Source: an uncultured Clostridia bacterium (lineage in GTDB: Bacteria; Bacillota; Clostridia; TANB77; CAG-508). Taken from it: DNA of 64,000 nt. The DNA is taken from positions 201,564 to 265,563 of the forward strand of contig CAPOZU010000001.1 in NCBI GenBank assembly GCA_948676835.1, read 5' to 3'. This document shows, one piece after another, positions 8,841-17,851 of the stretch (position 1 is the stretch's first letter; every line of letters starts with the position of its first letter). The position numbers and the translations under genes were made by a program. Under the pieces are notes generated by a model. That model ran no database searches, was not told the DNA's origin, and saw only the letters and a list, made by a program, of their open reading frames with translations.

Positions 8841-10075
8841 TCAACTTGATGTCTACTATAAATTTTTTTTGCTAATATTAATGAAATAATCATTATGCAA
8901 ATATAAGAAAAAATCGTCATTGTAGGTAAATCAAAAACAATACTTCCAAGCTTATAAGATACCATTTTTGTGAAATTTGAATAAATTGCATTATATGGCA
9001 TTAAAAATAGTATTTTATTTATAATTCCAAATCCAGATTTCACACTTAAAAATACTGGTAACATTACAATACAAATATCAATTACTAATGTACTTATAGG
9101 ATTTTTTATTTTTGAAGATAAAAACAATGTTAACCCTACAATTCCGAAAAGTACTGCATAAGAAATAAATATATTATATATAAGTGATTGTGCAAATGTT
9201 AAATTATATGGACTTAATATATTTAAAAGCTGTATTGGAAGATTCCCACCTTCTGTACCAAACATTAATAATACAGCCAATATTGCGAATATTAAATATA
9301 TTGCAAATACTATACTAGCAAATATATATGAAGCAATTACTTTGGCTGTTGCTCCTTTACTTTTTCCATATTTAGTAGTTAGTAATATTTTATCTGTTCC
9401 GTTTTGATATTCTCCTGAAAAAACTGATGCTATACATATACAAACTGCAATCAATCCAATAATAAGCATTTCATAAGTACTATATAAATTCGAATATCCA
9501 AAATAAAAGTCATATTCATAAGGTATATTTACATTTTTAGATTTTTCTATCCAATATTCTTTTTCCTTTTCTGTATATGTTCTTCCTTTATAATCTTGAC
9601 TTGAAACTATAAGTTCTTCTATTCTTTTTTCTCTATTTTCATAAAAATCTATTTTATTTTCTAGATTCAATTGAGATAATCCATTTAAATAATTATCTCC
9701 ATATACATGATTTATATTGGTTAACAAATTAAGTCTGTTATTTAAATATTTATTATAAACATCTCTACTAAACTCTTTTTCTCCATAACTATTTATAACA
9801 ATATTATCTGGATTGTTATTCAATTCTTGCAAACTTCTTATTTCATCTACAATTCTTTCATTTGTTAGTATTCCTGAAATTTCTTTTATCTGTTCTTTTC
9901 TAAGTCTTATAGCTTCTTTTCCTTTATAAGATTTTCCACTTTCATCTGTTGCTAAAAAGTCTGTTCCTGATAAAGAAAATAATAAAATTATTAGAAATAA
10001 ACAGCTTATAATTACAACAATATTCATCTTTTTATTAAATAACTTTTTTAATTCGTATTTTACTAACTCTCCCAT
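8837..10075 (-). CDS. ABC-2 type transporter permease
   Basis: The 412-residue protein has a first membrane helix at about residues 18-36, a long external loop (about 40-190) and five more helices in the C-terminal half, including GLIAVCICIASVFSGEYQNGTDKILLTTKYGKSK, the cytoplasmic-helix region seen in ABC-2 exporters. It pairs with the ATPase that ends 16 bases upstream, and lies in an operon with an ECF sigma factor and a small membrane protein. The substrate is unknown; such sigma-linked exporters often deal with antimicrobial peptides or envelope stress. Confidence 0.85.
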   Translation of the reverse strand: MGELVKYELKKLFNKKMNIVVIISCLFLIILLFSLSGTDFLATDESGKSYKGKEAIRLRKEQIKEISGILTNERIVDEIRSLQELNNNPDNIVINSYGEKEFSRDVYNKYLNNRLNLLTNINHVYGDNYLNGLSQLNLENKIDFYENREKRIEELIVSSQDYKGRTYTEKEKEYWIEKSKNVNIPYEYDFYFGYSNLYSTYEMLIIGLIAVCICIASVFSGEYQNGTDKILLTTKYGKSKGATAKVIASYIFASIVFAIYLIFAILAVLLMFGTEGGNLPIQLLNILSPYNLTFAQSLIYNIFISYAVLFGIVGLTLFLSSKIKNPISTLVIDICIVMLPVFLSVKSGFGIINKILFLMPYNAIYSNFTKMVSYKLGSIVFDLPTMTIFSYICIMIISLILAKKIYSRHQVE

Positions 10076-10091
10076 ATTACAAATTTCCTCC

Positions 10092-10958
10092 TCACTTTTC
10101 TTGAAAATAAGCCAAATACAAATCTTCTAAATTGGGCTCAATATTAACAGCAGTTAAGTTTGGCTTTTCATCACTTACAATTCTAAGCTCTACAACATCT
10201 TTTTCTTGATGAATATTTATAATACAGTATTCGCGATTTAAAGTATCAACCTCTTGTTTACTATAAGCTAAACATTTCCAAACTTTACCTTGTAAGTTTT
10301 GTGTAAGTTCTTCTGGTGTTCCTGATAATATTTTTTGTCCCTCTTTCATAACAATAATTTTATCTGCAATAAATTCTATATCAGATACAATATGAGTAGA
10401 TAATATAACAATTTTATCTTTTGAAAAGCTACTTATTAGATTTCTAAATTTTACTCTCTCTTTAGGATCAAGCCCTGTAGTTGGCTCATCTAATATTAGT
10501 ATTTTAGGATTGTTAAGCATTGCTTGTGCAATTCCTAATCTTTGTTTCATTCCACCTGAAAATGTTTTTACTTTTTGTTTTCTTTCTTTTTCTAAATTTA
10601 CAATCTGTAATAATTCATTTACTCTTGATTCAGCTTTTTGTTTTGATAGACCTTTTAGAGCTGATATATACATTAAAAAGTCATAGGCTGTAAAATCCGG
10701 ATAATATCCAAAATCTTGTGGCAAGTATCCAATAAGAGCTCTATAATCTTCCCCTAATTTTTGAATATTTTTTCCATTATATTTAATTTGACCTGATGTA
10801 GGCTTTTGAATATCACAAATCATCCTCATAAGTGTTGTTTTTCCAGCTCCATTTGCTCCAAGTAATCCATAAATACCTTCATTTAATTTAGCTTCGAATC
10901 TATCTACTGCTATTTTATTTTTATATTGTTTAGTTAACCTATCTATTGTAAGTTCCAT
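10092..10958 (-). CDS. ABC transporter ATP-binding protein
   Basis: The 288-residue ATPase has Walker A GANGAGKTTLMR, Q-loop YLPQDFGYYPDF, signature TFSGGMKQRLGIAQA, Walker B ILILDEPTTGLD and the switch His in LSTHIVSD. It belongs to the CcmA/BcrA-like family of single-domain ATPases that serve ABC-2 permeases. It overlaps the preceding membrane protein gene by 16 bases and is followed by its permease. The C-terminal ~70 residues form the extra domain usual in this branch. Confidence 0.93.
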   Translation of the reverse strand: MELTIDRLTKQYKNKIAVDRFEAKLNEGIYGLLGANGAGKTTLMRMICDIQKPTSGQIKYNGKNIQKLGEDYRALIGYLPQDFGYYPDFTAYDFLMYISALKGLSKQKAESRVNELLQIVNLEKERKQKVKTFSGGMKQRLGIAQAMLNNPKILILDEPTTGLDPKERVKFRNLISSFSKDKIVILSTHIVSDIEFIADKIIVMKEGQKILSGTPEELTQNLQGKVWKCLAYSKQEVDTLNREYCIINIHQEKDVVELRIVSDEKPNLTAVNIEPNLEDLYLAYFQEK

Positions 10959-11686
10959 ATGAAATCTTCCTCCTTTTCACATATTTCATAAACATTTTTT
11001 ACAAAATAATATATAGCTATTATTAATAAACCTGCCCATATTAAAGTATTTGAGGTTTCATAAACATAAGGAAATTTTATATCAATTATTAATAATATCG
11101 CATTCACAAAAAGCATAACAATAAAGTTTATTAATTCATTTGATTTGTGCTTTTGTAATCGAATTATTCCAATATTAATAGTATTTGTTATCATAAGTGG
11201 CACTAAAAAATATAAAATTAACAAGGAAATTGAATATTTAAAATAACTTCCAGCTATAATTGCAAATATAGTCATAATACATAAATTTACAAATGCATAT
11301 ATTATCAATTTAATCAAAATTAACTCTTTTAAATTCAATTTACAACTTATTTCAATTTCATACATATTATATTTAAAGCTTTTTTCTAATTCTATGATTT
11401 GAAGAAGTGCAAGTATTGGCATGACTGTTGATAGTATTAATCTTGTTTTTTCAAATTCGGTAGAAGTTATTATATTTATTCCTAATATTAACAATATAAA
11501 TTGAAAAATAATTATTTTTTTACTTAGGAATGGAATATATCTTTTTACTTTTTCAAAATAATTTTCTTTTACTTGTATATCAATTTTCTCTATTTCAATT
11601 TTTAGATTTTCTATTGCGTCATTTTTCTTTTCCTCATCTATTTGAATTGATTTATTTTCATAAAAAAAACTTTTCAAATCTTTCAT
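10943..11686 (-). CDS. Membrane protein in sigma/ABC operon
   Basis: A 247-residue protein with a soluble N-terminus of about 55 residues and six predicted membrane helices (first at about 57-75). It starts one base after the ECF sigma stop (overlapping codons) and runs 16 bases into the ATPase gene. The position directly after a sigma gene suggests an anti-sigma factor or an extra membrane subunit of the exporter. No zinc-binding anti-sigma motif is visible, and I do not recognise the family. Confidence 0.65.
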   Translation of the reverse strand: MKDLKSFFYENKSIQIDEEKKNDAIENLKIEIEKIDIQVKENYFEKVKRYIPFLSKKIIIFQFILLILGINIITSTEFEKTRLILSTVMPILALLQIIELEKSFKYNMYEIEISCKLNLKELILIKLIIYAFVNLCIMTIFAIIAGSYFKYSISLLILYFLVPLMITNTINIGIIRLQKHKSNELINFIVMLFVNAILLIIDIKFPYVYETSNTLIWAGLLIIAIYYFVKNVYEICEKEEDFIWNLQ

Positions 11687-12219
11687 TAATAAAAATCCTC
11701 CTTCCTAAAACTTTTATTTAATTTTTCTAAGCCTTGTTTTAGTCGTGATTTAACAGTTGGCACTTTTTCATCAAGTATTTTAGCTATATCTCTAATTTTT
11801 AAGTCTTCATAATATTTTAAAATAATTACTTCTTTTTGTTTTTCTGGTAATTCACTTAAAGCCTTCATAATTATATCTTTTTGTTCAAAAGTTCCCATTT
11901 CTTTTAAAGTGCTTTCGTCAGAAGTAGCGTTATCTAATTCTTCAAACTGCGTATTATTCTTATAAAAATAACTATTACATACATTTATTGCAATTGTAAC
12001 TATATAATTTTTTAGTTTTCCTTTATGTTCATAATTTTCTATATATTTAATTACTCTTAAAAATGTTTCTTGTGTTAAATCATGAGAAATCGAGGCATTT
12101 CCTGTTTTGTAGTAGCAAAATTTATAAATATTATCATAGTATTTTTGAATTAATTCTTCTAGTAATTCTTTTTCACCATGCTGTATTCTATAAATTAGTT
12201 CTTTATCTTCCAAAAACAA
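11686..12219 (-). CDS. ECF-family RNA polymerase sigma factor
   Basis: The 177-residue protein contains region 2 (LIQKYYDNIYKFCYYKTG, AHDLTQETF-like SHDLTQETFLRV) and region 4 (ELPEKQKEVIILKYYEDLKIRDIAKIL, PTVKSRLKQGLEKL). It is the first gene of a four-gene operon: sigma, membrane protein, ABC ATPase, ABC permease, all touching or overlapping. That layout fits a sigma factor that controls its own exporter. The RBS AAGGAGG lies before the ATG. Confidence 0.9.
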   Translation of the reverse strand: MFLEDKELIYRIQHGEKELLEELIQKYYDNIYKFCYYKTGNASISHDLTQETFLRVIKYIENYEHKGKLKNYIVTIAINVCNSYFYKNNTQFEELDNATSDESTLKEMGTFEQKDIIMKALSELPEKQKEVIILKYYEDLKIRDIAKILDEKVPTVKSRLKQGLEKLNKSFRKEDFY

Positions 12220-12292
12220 TACCTCCTTCTTTCATAAATGCATTTACATATAATATAACCTTAAAAATGAAAAAAAAGATTTAAAATTTTCT

Positions 12293-12326
12293 AATGAAAT
12301 TTAGGGACGTTCCTCAAATTTCATTA
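12293..12326. repeat. REP-like palindrome (left of pair)
   Basis: AATGAAATTTAGGGACGTTCC followed by TCAAATTTCATTA. It is an exact inverted partner of 12388-12420 apart from the outermost bases. The pair brackets the asnS terminator. Confidence 0.78.
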
Positions 12327-12345
12327 GCAAAACTTTGATAAAAAA

Positions 12346-12386
12346 TCAAAATCTCGCTAACACTAACTGCTAGCGAGACATTTTAA
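12346..12386 (-). terminator. asnS terminator between two REP palindromes
   Basis: On the minus strand TCTCGCTAGCAG, a loop and TAGCGAGA are followed by a T-rich run. It lies directly downstream of asnS, inside the spacer of the REP pair. Confidence 0.8.
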
Positions 12387-12387
12387 T

Positions 12388-12420
12388 TATGAAATTTGAG
12401 GAACGTCCCTAAATTTCATT
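12388..12420. repeat. REP-like palindrome (right of pair), overlapping asnS stop
   Basis: TTATGAAATTTGAGGAACG followed by TCCCTAAATTTCATT. Its last bases are part of the asnS stop codon, so the repeat begins exactly where coding ends. Confidence 0.78.
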
Positions 12421-13810
12421 AAAATTCACAATTTTTTGGTGTTCTTGGGAAAGGAATAACATCACGAATATTTTGCATTCCTGTGATGTACATTATTAAT
12501 CTTTCAAATCCAAGACCAAATCCTGAGTGAGGAACACTTCCATATTTTCTTAAATCTAAGTACCACCAATAATCTTGTTCATCCATATTTAAATCTTTTA
12601 TTTTGTTTTGTAAAATTTCTAAACTATCTTCTCTTTGGCTTCCACCAATTATTTCTCCAATTCCTGGTGCTAAAAGGTCAGCTGCTGCAACAGTTTTTCC
12701 ATCTGGATTTAATTTCATGTAAAATGCTTTTATCTCTGCTGGATAATCTGTTACAAATACGGGCTTTTTAAATATTTGTTCACTTAAATATCTTTCATGT
12801 TCTGTTTGAAGATCTGTTCCCCAAGATACTTTATATTCAAATTTATCGTTTACTTTTTCTAATTCTTTTACAGCATCTGTATAAGAAATTCTTCCAAATT
12901 CTGATTTTACTAAATTATGAAGTCTTTCAAGTAATGTTTTATCTATAAAATTATTGAAAAATTCCATTTCTTCTGGACAGTTTTCTAAAACATAATTTAT
13001 AACATATTTTAGCATATTTTCTGCTAAATCCATATCATCTTTTAAATCTGCAAAACAAATCTCTGGTTCTATCATCCAGAATTCTGCTGCATGTTTTACA
13101 GTATTTGAATTTTCAGCTCTAAATGTTGGACCAAAAGTATAAACATTTCTAAATGCAAAAGCATATGTTTCAACATTAAGTTGTCCACTAACTGTAAGAT
13201 GAGCTGGTTTTCCAAAAAAGTCTTTTGAAAAATCTACTGTTCCATCTTCTAATTTATCAACATTTTGTAAATCAAATGTGTTTAAATTGAACATTTCTCC
13301 TGCACCTTCTGCATCACTTCCTGTGATTATTGGTGTATGAACATATACAAAATTATTTTCTTGGAAAAATTTGTGTATGGCATATGAAGCTGCAGAACGA
13401 ACTCTAAATACTGCATTAAATGTATTTGTTCTAGGTCTTAAATGAGCTATTGTTCTTAAATATTCCATTGAATGTCTTTTCTTTTGTAATGGATATTCTG
13501 GATCTGAAAGTGCAATAATTTCAACACTTTTTGCTTTTACTTCAAAAGGTTGTTTTGCATTTTCAGTTTTTACTAAATCTCCAATAACTGTAATTGATGA
13601 GCTTAATGTTAACTTACAAATTTCATCAAAATTACTTAAAGTGTTATCAAAAACAACTTGTAAATTTTTGAAGAATGAACCATCATTAATCTCAATAAAT
13701 CCAAATGTTTTAGAATCTCTAACTGTTCTAACCCATCCAGATACTTTTATTTCTTTTGAATAATAATTTTCTGATTTTCTATATAAATCTTTAATTATAA
13801 CACTATCCAT
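12419..13810 (-). CDS. asnS: Asparaginyl-tRNA synthetase
   Basis: The 463-residue class II synthetase has an N-terminal OB-fold anticodon-binding domain (VSGWVRTVRDSKTFGFIEIND) and a catalytic core with motif 2 (TFGPTFRAENSNT) and motif 3 (GFGLGFERLIMYI). Length and the C-terminal PFPRTPKNCEF ending match bacterial AsnRS. It charges tRNA-Asn in the cytoplasm. It is a single-gene unit with its own terminator. No in-frame CGG codon was seen, in keeping with other AT-rich genes here. Confidence 0.96.
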   Translation of the reverse strand: MDSVIIKDLYRKSENYYSKEIKVSGWVRTVRDSKTFGFIEINDGSFFKNLQVVFDNTLSNFDEICKLTLSSSITVIGDLVKTENAKQPFEVKAKSVEIIALSDPEYPLQKKRHSMEYLRTIAHLRPRTNTFNAVFRVRSAASYAIHKFFQENNFVYVHTPIITGSDAEGAGEMFNLNTFDLQNVDKLEDGTVDFSKDFFGKPAHLTVSGQLNVETYAFAFRNVYTFGPTFRAENSNTVKHAAEFWMIEPEICFADLKDDMDLAENMLKYVINYVLENCPEEMEFFNNFIDKTLLERLHNLVKSEFGRISYTDAVKELEKVNDKFEYKVSWGTDLQTEHERYLSEQIFKKPVFVTDYPAEIKAFYMKLNPDGKTVAAADLLAPGIGEIIGGSQREDSLEILQNKIKDLNMDEQDYWWYLDLRKYGSVPHSGFGLGFERLIMYITGMQNIRDVIPFPRTPKNCEF

Positions 13811-13870
13811 AAGTATTCCTCCACTATTAATCTTGAAACATTATATAAGAATATTTACAAATTTTCAATA

Positions 13871-14740
13871 CTATTTATTAAATACAAATCTTTCTGTTTC
13901 TTCTATAAATTCAAATCCAACTTTTTCATACACACTTTTTGCAGCTTCGTTTGTTGATAAAACATGTAATGTAATATAATTATATCCCTCTTCTAATAGT
14001 CTTTTTGATAAAGCATAAATACATTTTTTCCCATATCCTTTTCCCCTAAACTCTTTTGGAGAAATAACAGCACCTATTGTGCATCCATTTATTTGTTTTC
14101 TAACAGTTACTGCATGACAAAAAACATTTTCCTCACTATTATCTGTTAAAATATATAGTCCTTTTTTTAAATAAATATTTGCAATTCTTAAAGCTTCTTC
14201 ATCTGAACATGCCTCAACTCCAGATATATCTGTATGAATATCTTTAACAATCTGACTCATTTTTCCCATATCTGAATTTTCAAAATTAAGCTTGATTAAT
14301 TTTTCGTTTTCTTCTAAAACATGCTCTTGTTTCAATTTTTTTAAAGCCAAAGTATATATTATACTATTTTCGATAATTATTTTTTTAGATTTTTCTACAT
14401 AACTTTCTGCTATTATTGAAGAAAATTTCTTATCTCCAAATACTTGGTCTAAATTGATATTTAAATTTACAATATTATCAACAAAAAATTCTATTTCTTC
14501 TTTTGATATATCTCCTGTAGGACAATAAAAAAGTAATCCTTGTTTATCATCATCTGCTAAAAATACCATTTTTACTTCATTATTATTTTCAATTCTTCCA
14601 AGAAACCAATTATTAACTTTTTCATCATTATGCTCAAGAACAATTCCTAGCATAAGCTCATTTTTGTATTCTTCCTTTAATAGAATTTCTAGATTTTCGT
14701 TTAAAAAATCTTTTTTACTTTCATATTTTACAAATTTCAT
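13871..14740 (-). CDS. GNAT-family N-acetyltransferase
   Basis: The 289-residue protein carries a C-terminal GNAT domain with the acetyl-CoA loop SPKEFRGKGYGKKC (Q/RxxGxG/A pattern) and the closing VLSTNEAAKSVYEKVGFEFIEE. The N-terminal ~150 residues are a degenerate GNAT-like half often seen in two-domain acetyltransferases. The substrate cannot be told from sequence. It lies alone between asnS and a CbrC-domain gene on the same strand. Confidence 0.85.
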   Translation of the reverse strand: MKFVKYESKKDFLNENLEILLKEEYKNELMLGIVLEHNDEKVNNWFLGRIENNNEVKMVFLADDDKQGLLFYCPTGDISKEEIEFFVDNIVNLNINLDQVFGDKKFSSIIAESYVEKSKKIIIENSIIYTLALKKLKQEHVLEENEKLIKLNFENSDMGKMSQIVKDIHTDISGVEACSDEEALRIANIYLKKGLYILTDNSEENVFCHAVTVRKQINGCTIGAVISPKEFRGKGYGKKCIYALSKRLLEEGYNYITLHVLSTNEAAKSVYEKVGFEFIEETERFVFNK

Positions 14741-14786
14741 TTAAATACCATACAATAAATTTATTATACTTTTCCTTTCTTTATTA

Positions 14787-15956
14787 TTATGCTTCATCTA
14801 TCCATAAACGGTATTTACCACAGTGGCTACACTTAAATAAATATCCAGTCATGCTTCCATCTCTTTCAAGACATTCTTTTATATCTTCTAACGAAAATTT
14901 ATTTTTATTCTCACTTACATAATTTTTTAATACTTCATCTGTTATTCCTAATTCGTCTAATTCTTCTATTCCTACTCTTCCTAAATATTGGCAATAATCA
15001 TCACAACAAGCAAGCCAATATTCACCTTGCCATGAAATATATCCTGGTGTTCTATGAAATAATTCATCTCTCTTTTTAGAATCAGTTACGTATTCTGCAT
15101 CTTGTATAAATTCTGCATCAAACTTTTTAGCTGCTTCACCATTTGATACACATTCTAAGCAAATACAATCAACATCACTTCTACTGTAAATGTTTTCAAT
15201 GTATGCTTCCACTTCTCTTCCACAGCATTGACATATTTCTTCTTCAAAAATTACAATATCATCATCACTTAAATTTGGATGATACTTAAAGCTTGATAAT
15301 AATTTAATTATATCATTATTAGATTTTTTCTTTATTTTCATACTATTTGAATTACTATTTATTAACTTTTCAATATATTTATGGTCACTTCTAAATAAAT
15401 CATTAATTTTAATGTTATATATTGTATCTTCAATTATAAATTCTGGCTTCATAGTAACTGCTGAGACTAACATTTCATATAATTTTCCTACATCTGTTTC
15501 AAATTTATTTTCTTCAATAAAATCTTCAATTGCTTTATCTTGTGATGATGTTCCACTTGAAAGAAAATTCCAGTCTTCATAACTTTCTTCAAAATTTTTT
15601 TGGCTAGCAAGATCTTGGCTAGTAAAATAATGTATTAATGATTTACATGTTAAAAGCAAATTAAAAAATTCTCTAACATTTCTTGATAAAATTCCACAAA
15701 GTTGAGCACTTCTATTACCAGCTATATAAGCCACATATTCATCATCAACTAATATAAAAATTCCATTTCTACTATCACGTCCAAATGGATAAATTTTATT
15801 ATCGCATTTTCTATCTTTTAATAATCGATTTATATTTTCTTGTAGTACATTTTCCTTTTCAAAATTAAAATCGCACTCTTCATAAATTGCATCTTGTAAT
15901 ATTTTATTTTCAAATATTTGATTTTTAAAATATTCTAGCATTTCTATTTCTGTCAT
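14787..15956 (-). CDS. CbrC-domain (UPF0167) protein with N-terminal extension
   Basis: The C-terminal ~170 residues of this 389-residue protein match the CbrC family, with CQCCGREVEAY, CLECVSNGEAAKKFDAEF, FHRTPGYISWQGEYWLACC and a closing CSHCGKY. Many cysteines suggest zinc binding. CbrC is linked to colicin E2 tolerance in E. coli, but its biochemical role is unknown. The N-terminal ~220 residues are unrecognised and may be a separate domain. It is 21 bases from the following Eis-like gene, on the same strand. Confidence 0.75.
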   Translation of the reverse strand: MTEIEMLEYFKNQIFENKILQDAIYEECDFNFEKENVLQENINRLLKDRKCDNKIYPFGRDSRNGIFILVDDEYVAYIAGNRSAQLCGILSRNVREFFNLLLTCKSLIHYFTSQDLASQKNFEESYEDWNFLSSGTSSQDKAIEDFIEENKFETDVGKLYEMLVSAVTMKPEFIIEDTIYNIKINDLFRSDHKYIEKLINSNSNSMKIKKKSNNDIIKLLSSFKYHPNLSDDDIVIFEEEICQCCGREVEAYIENIYSRSDVDCICLECVSNGEAAKKFDAEFIQDAEYVTDSKKRDELFHRTPGYISWQGEYWLACCDDYCQYLGRVGIEELDELGITDEVLKNYVSENKNKFSLEDIKECLERDGSMTGYLFKCSHCGKYRLWIDEA

Positions 15957-15977
15957 ACAAAATTCTCCTTCCTAATT

Positions 15978-17189
15978 CTAAAAATAATCAGATATATATG
16001 GAACATCTTGTCCAATAGAATTTTCAAGCATTTCAACAATTTTCTTATCAGCTTTTATTCTACCAATTTTATATAAATATTCTGGTCTTTTATATCCCAT
16101 AAGCATTGTAGTCATTGTTTGTATACTAATTTCATCATCACAATGCTCAGAAATCTTTTCAGCAGTTGCTTTTCCATTTTTATCTATAGTAAGGCAAAAG
16201 TTCCCTTGATTTTCTTCTAGCATTGGATCTGTAAGAACAAATTTCCATGTTCTAGTTTCTAAATCACTTTTTTTGAAATTATATTCTTTTACAAATTCTA
16301 TAAAGTCTACAATTCTTGCCATATAATATGGTGAAATAACTTCTTTTATACTTGAATCTTCTAATAGAAATGATAATTTTTCATCAGTATAAGTATTTCC
16401 TTCAACCTTATCTATCATTGAAAAATGTGCTGATACAAAGTTCCATAATCCAACACGTGCTTCTTCATTATTAAATATCATATCTTTAATATGAAATACT
16501 TCATCTGCAATCCAATATATAATATACCCATCTGGTTCATTGTTTTTATTATAGTATATTGCAGCCATCATATCATCTGGATCCCATAACCAATATTCAT
16601 TCCAAGCCAAATCATCTCTTAATACTGCTCCATGTGTATGCATAGCAAATTTTGTATAAGTTTCTTTTAACTCTTCACTATCATATTTTACACGTCTTAC
16701 ATCTCCTGCCACTTGATGATTTTTTGGTAATTGATAATCTGCTATTTCATATGTTATTTTATTCGAAATTATCTCCCAACCTTTTCTTCTATAATATGGA
16801 ATTGAATATGGAAATAAATATGTTATATATTGTCCCCTTTGCTTCATCTTCCTTAAAGCTGTTTCTAATAGTTTATGCATTAAACCTTGATTTGAATATT
16901 CTGGATAAGTTCCAACTCCTGTAAGTCCACCCATACAATATGTTTTACCAAAAATTCTTACTTGCATAGGATAAACAGCCACTTGTGATACAAGTGTATC
17001 ATTATCAAACCAACCTATAACATCTGCCCTTTTAAATGTTGGAAATTTAGCTCTAATAATTTCCTTTTCTTCCCAATCAATTGAGCTTAACTCTTGGTCT
17101 GTTACCTGAAAAACATATCTTAAAAGAGCGTTGTATTGTTCCATATATTCGTTTCCAACTTCTTTCATTTTAAGGTTTTTCTTATTCAT
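15978..17189 (-). CDS. Eis-like GNAT N-acetyltransferase
   Basis: The 403-residue protein has an N-terminal GNAT domain (VGTYPEYSNQGLMHKLLETAL is the acetyl-CoA loop region), a second GNAT-like middle domain, and a C-terminal SCP2-like fold, the three-part plan of Eis-family acetyltransferases. Family members acetylate aminoglycosides or other amines; the substrate here is not known. The start has an AAGGAAA-type site. The gene is the last before the tRNA-Pro insertion site on this strand. Confidence 0.85.
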   Translation of the reverse strand: MNKKNLKMKEVGNEYMEQYNALLRYVFQVTDQELSSIDWEEKEIIRAKFPTFKRADVIGWFDNDTLVSQVAVYPMQVRIFGKTYCMGGLTGVGTYPEYSNQGLMHKLLETALRKMKQRGQYITYLFPYSIPYYRRKGWEIISNKITYEIADYQLPKNHQVAGDVRRVKYDSEELKETYTKFAMHTHGAVLRDDLAWNEYWLWDPDDMMAAIYYNKNNEPDGYIIYWIADEVFHIKDMIFNNEEARVGLWNFVSAHFSMIDKVEGNTYTDEKLSFLLEDSSIKEVISPYYMARIVDFIEFVKEYNFKKSDLETRTWKFVLTDPMLEENQGNFCLTIDKNGKATAEKISEHCDDEISIQTMTTMLMGYKRPEYLYKIGRIKADKKIVEMLENSIGQDVPYISDYF

Positions 17190-17553
17190 TATAAAATTTT
17201 CCTTTCTTAATATATCTCGTAATCAATTTTTTATTAATGTTAATATTAGAATAATATCATACATCTTTGATGAATACAATATACAAAAGTGTGCTATATT
17301 CTATACAATTCTTCTGTTGTATGATATGATAATGATAAGGAATTGGAAGTAAAATAGAACATCTAATTTCTTTTTTATGAAAAGCTTGGTTTTGAGAGAA
17401 TTGAAGAAACTCAATATTTAGTAAGAAAAATATAAAATTTCCAATATGAAGAATATTAATTATTAATAAAAAATTCACATATTAAATTATTTAAAAAAAG
17501 TATTGACTTTTTCAACTTATCGAGTTATAATAATCGATGTCTGTAAAAGATAT
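17190..17553. other. Intergenic region upstream of tRNA-Pro
   Basis: Apart from the tRNA promoter (17503-17531) I see only AT-rich sequence with weak promoter-like TATAAT patterns. Short overlapping ORFs on both strands lack ribosome-binding sites and family signal. Confidence 0.5.
17503..17531 (+). promoter_or_regulatory. tRNA-Pro promoter
   Basis: TTGACT at 17503-17508 and TATAAT at 17526-17531 with a 17-base spacer, about 20 bases ahead of the mature tRNA 5' end. Confidence 0.85.
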
Positions 17554-17629
17554 CGAGGTGTAGCGCAGTTGGTAGCGCGCGTGGTTTGGGACCATGAGGT
17601 CGCAGGTTCGATCCCTGTCACCTCGACCA
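17554..17629 (+). tRNA. tRNA-Pro(TGG)
   Basis: All four arms can be drawn: acceptor CGAGGTG/CACCTCG, anticodon stem CGTGG/CCATG with loop TTTGGGA (anticodon TGG), T-arm GCAGGTTCGATCCCTGT, and encoded CCA. The last 12 bases, TCACCTCGACCA (17618-17629), are the attachment core of the island to the right. Confidence 0.97.
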
Positions 17630-17668
17630 TATAAGAGAGTTTTTAAACTCTCTTATTTTTTTTGCAAA
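17618..17668 (+). other. Element 1 attachment site at tRNA-Pro 3' end (attL) with terminator
   Basis: The core TCACCTCGACCA is followed by ATATAAGAGAG, a loop, CTCTCTTATTTTTTTT, the tRNA terminator. The core recurs at 34184-34195. Core plus terminator recurs with a few changes at 35935-35978. Confidence 0.82.
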
Positions 17669-17763
17669 ATTTCTCAAACTTTGATATTTCAAGCCTTTTC
17701 AGTAATTAGACTTTTTCAAACTTTCTTGGAATTTCTCAAAATTTAGTAAAATTTCTGCACATT

Positions 17764-17829
17764 AACTCGACAAAACTTTGACATTTTTTCTTTGTCGAGT
17801 TAATTTTAACAATTTATAACTCGACAAAG
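17764..17829. promoter_or_regulatory. Likely integrase arm-binding repeats, left end of element 1
   Basis: AACTCGACAAA occurs at 17764, inverted at 17791 and again at 17818. A related CACACGACAAG lies at 34125, 49 bases inside the other end, and both copies follow TTTCTGCACATT. Short repeats near both att sites are what tyrosine-recombinase arm sites look like. Confidence 0.65.
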
Positions 17830-17851
17830 ATTTTTGTTGATATTTCAATAG

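Noticed and set aside
17131..17478. Two 73-codon ORFs upstream of tRNA-Pro
   Set aside because: They are on opposite strands with no ribosome-binding site, low complexity and no counterpart.
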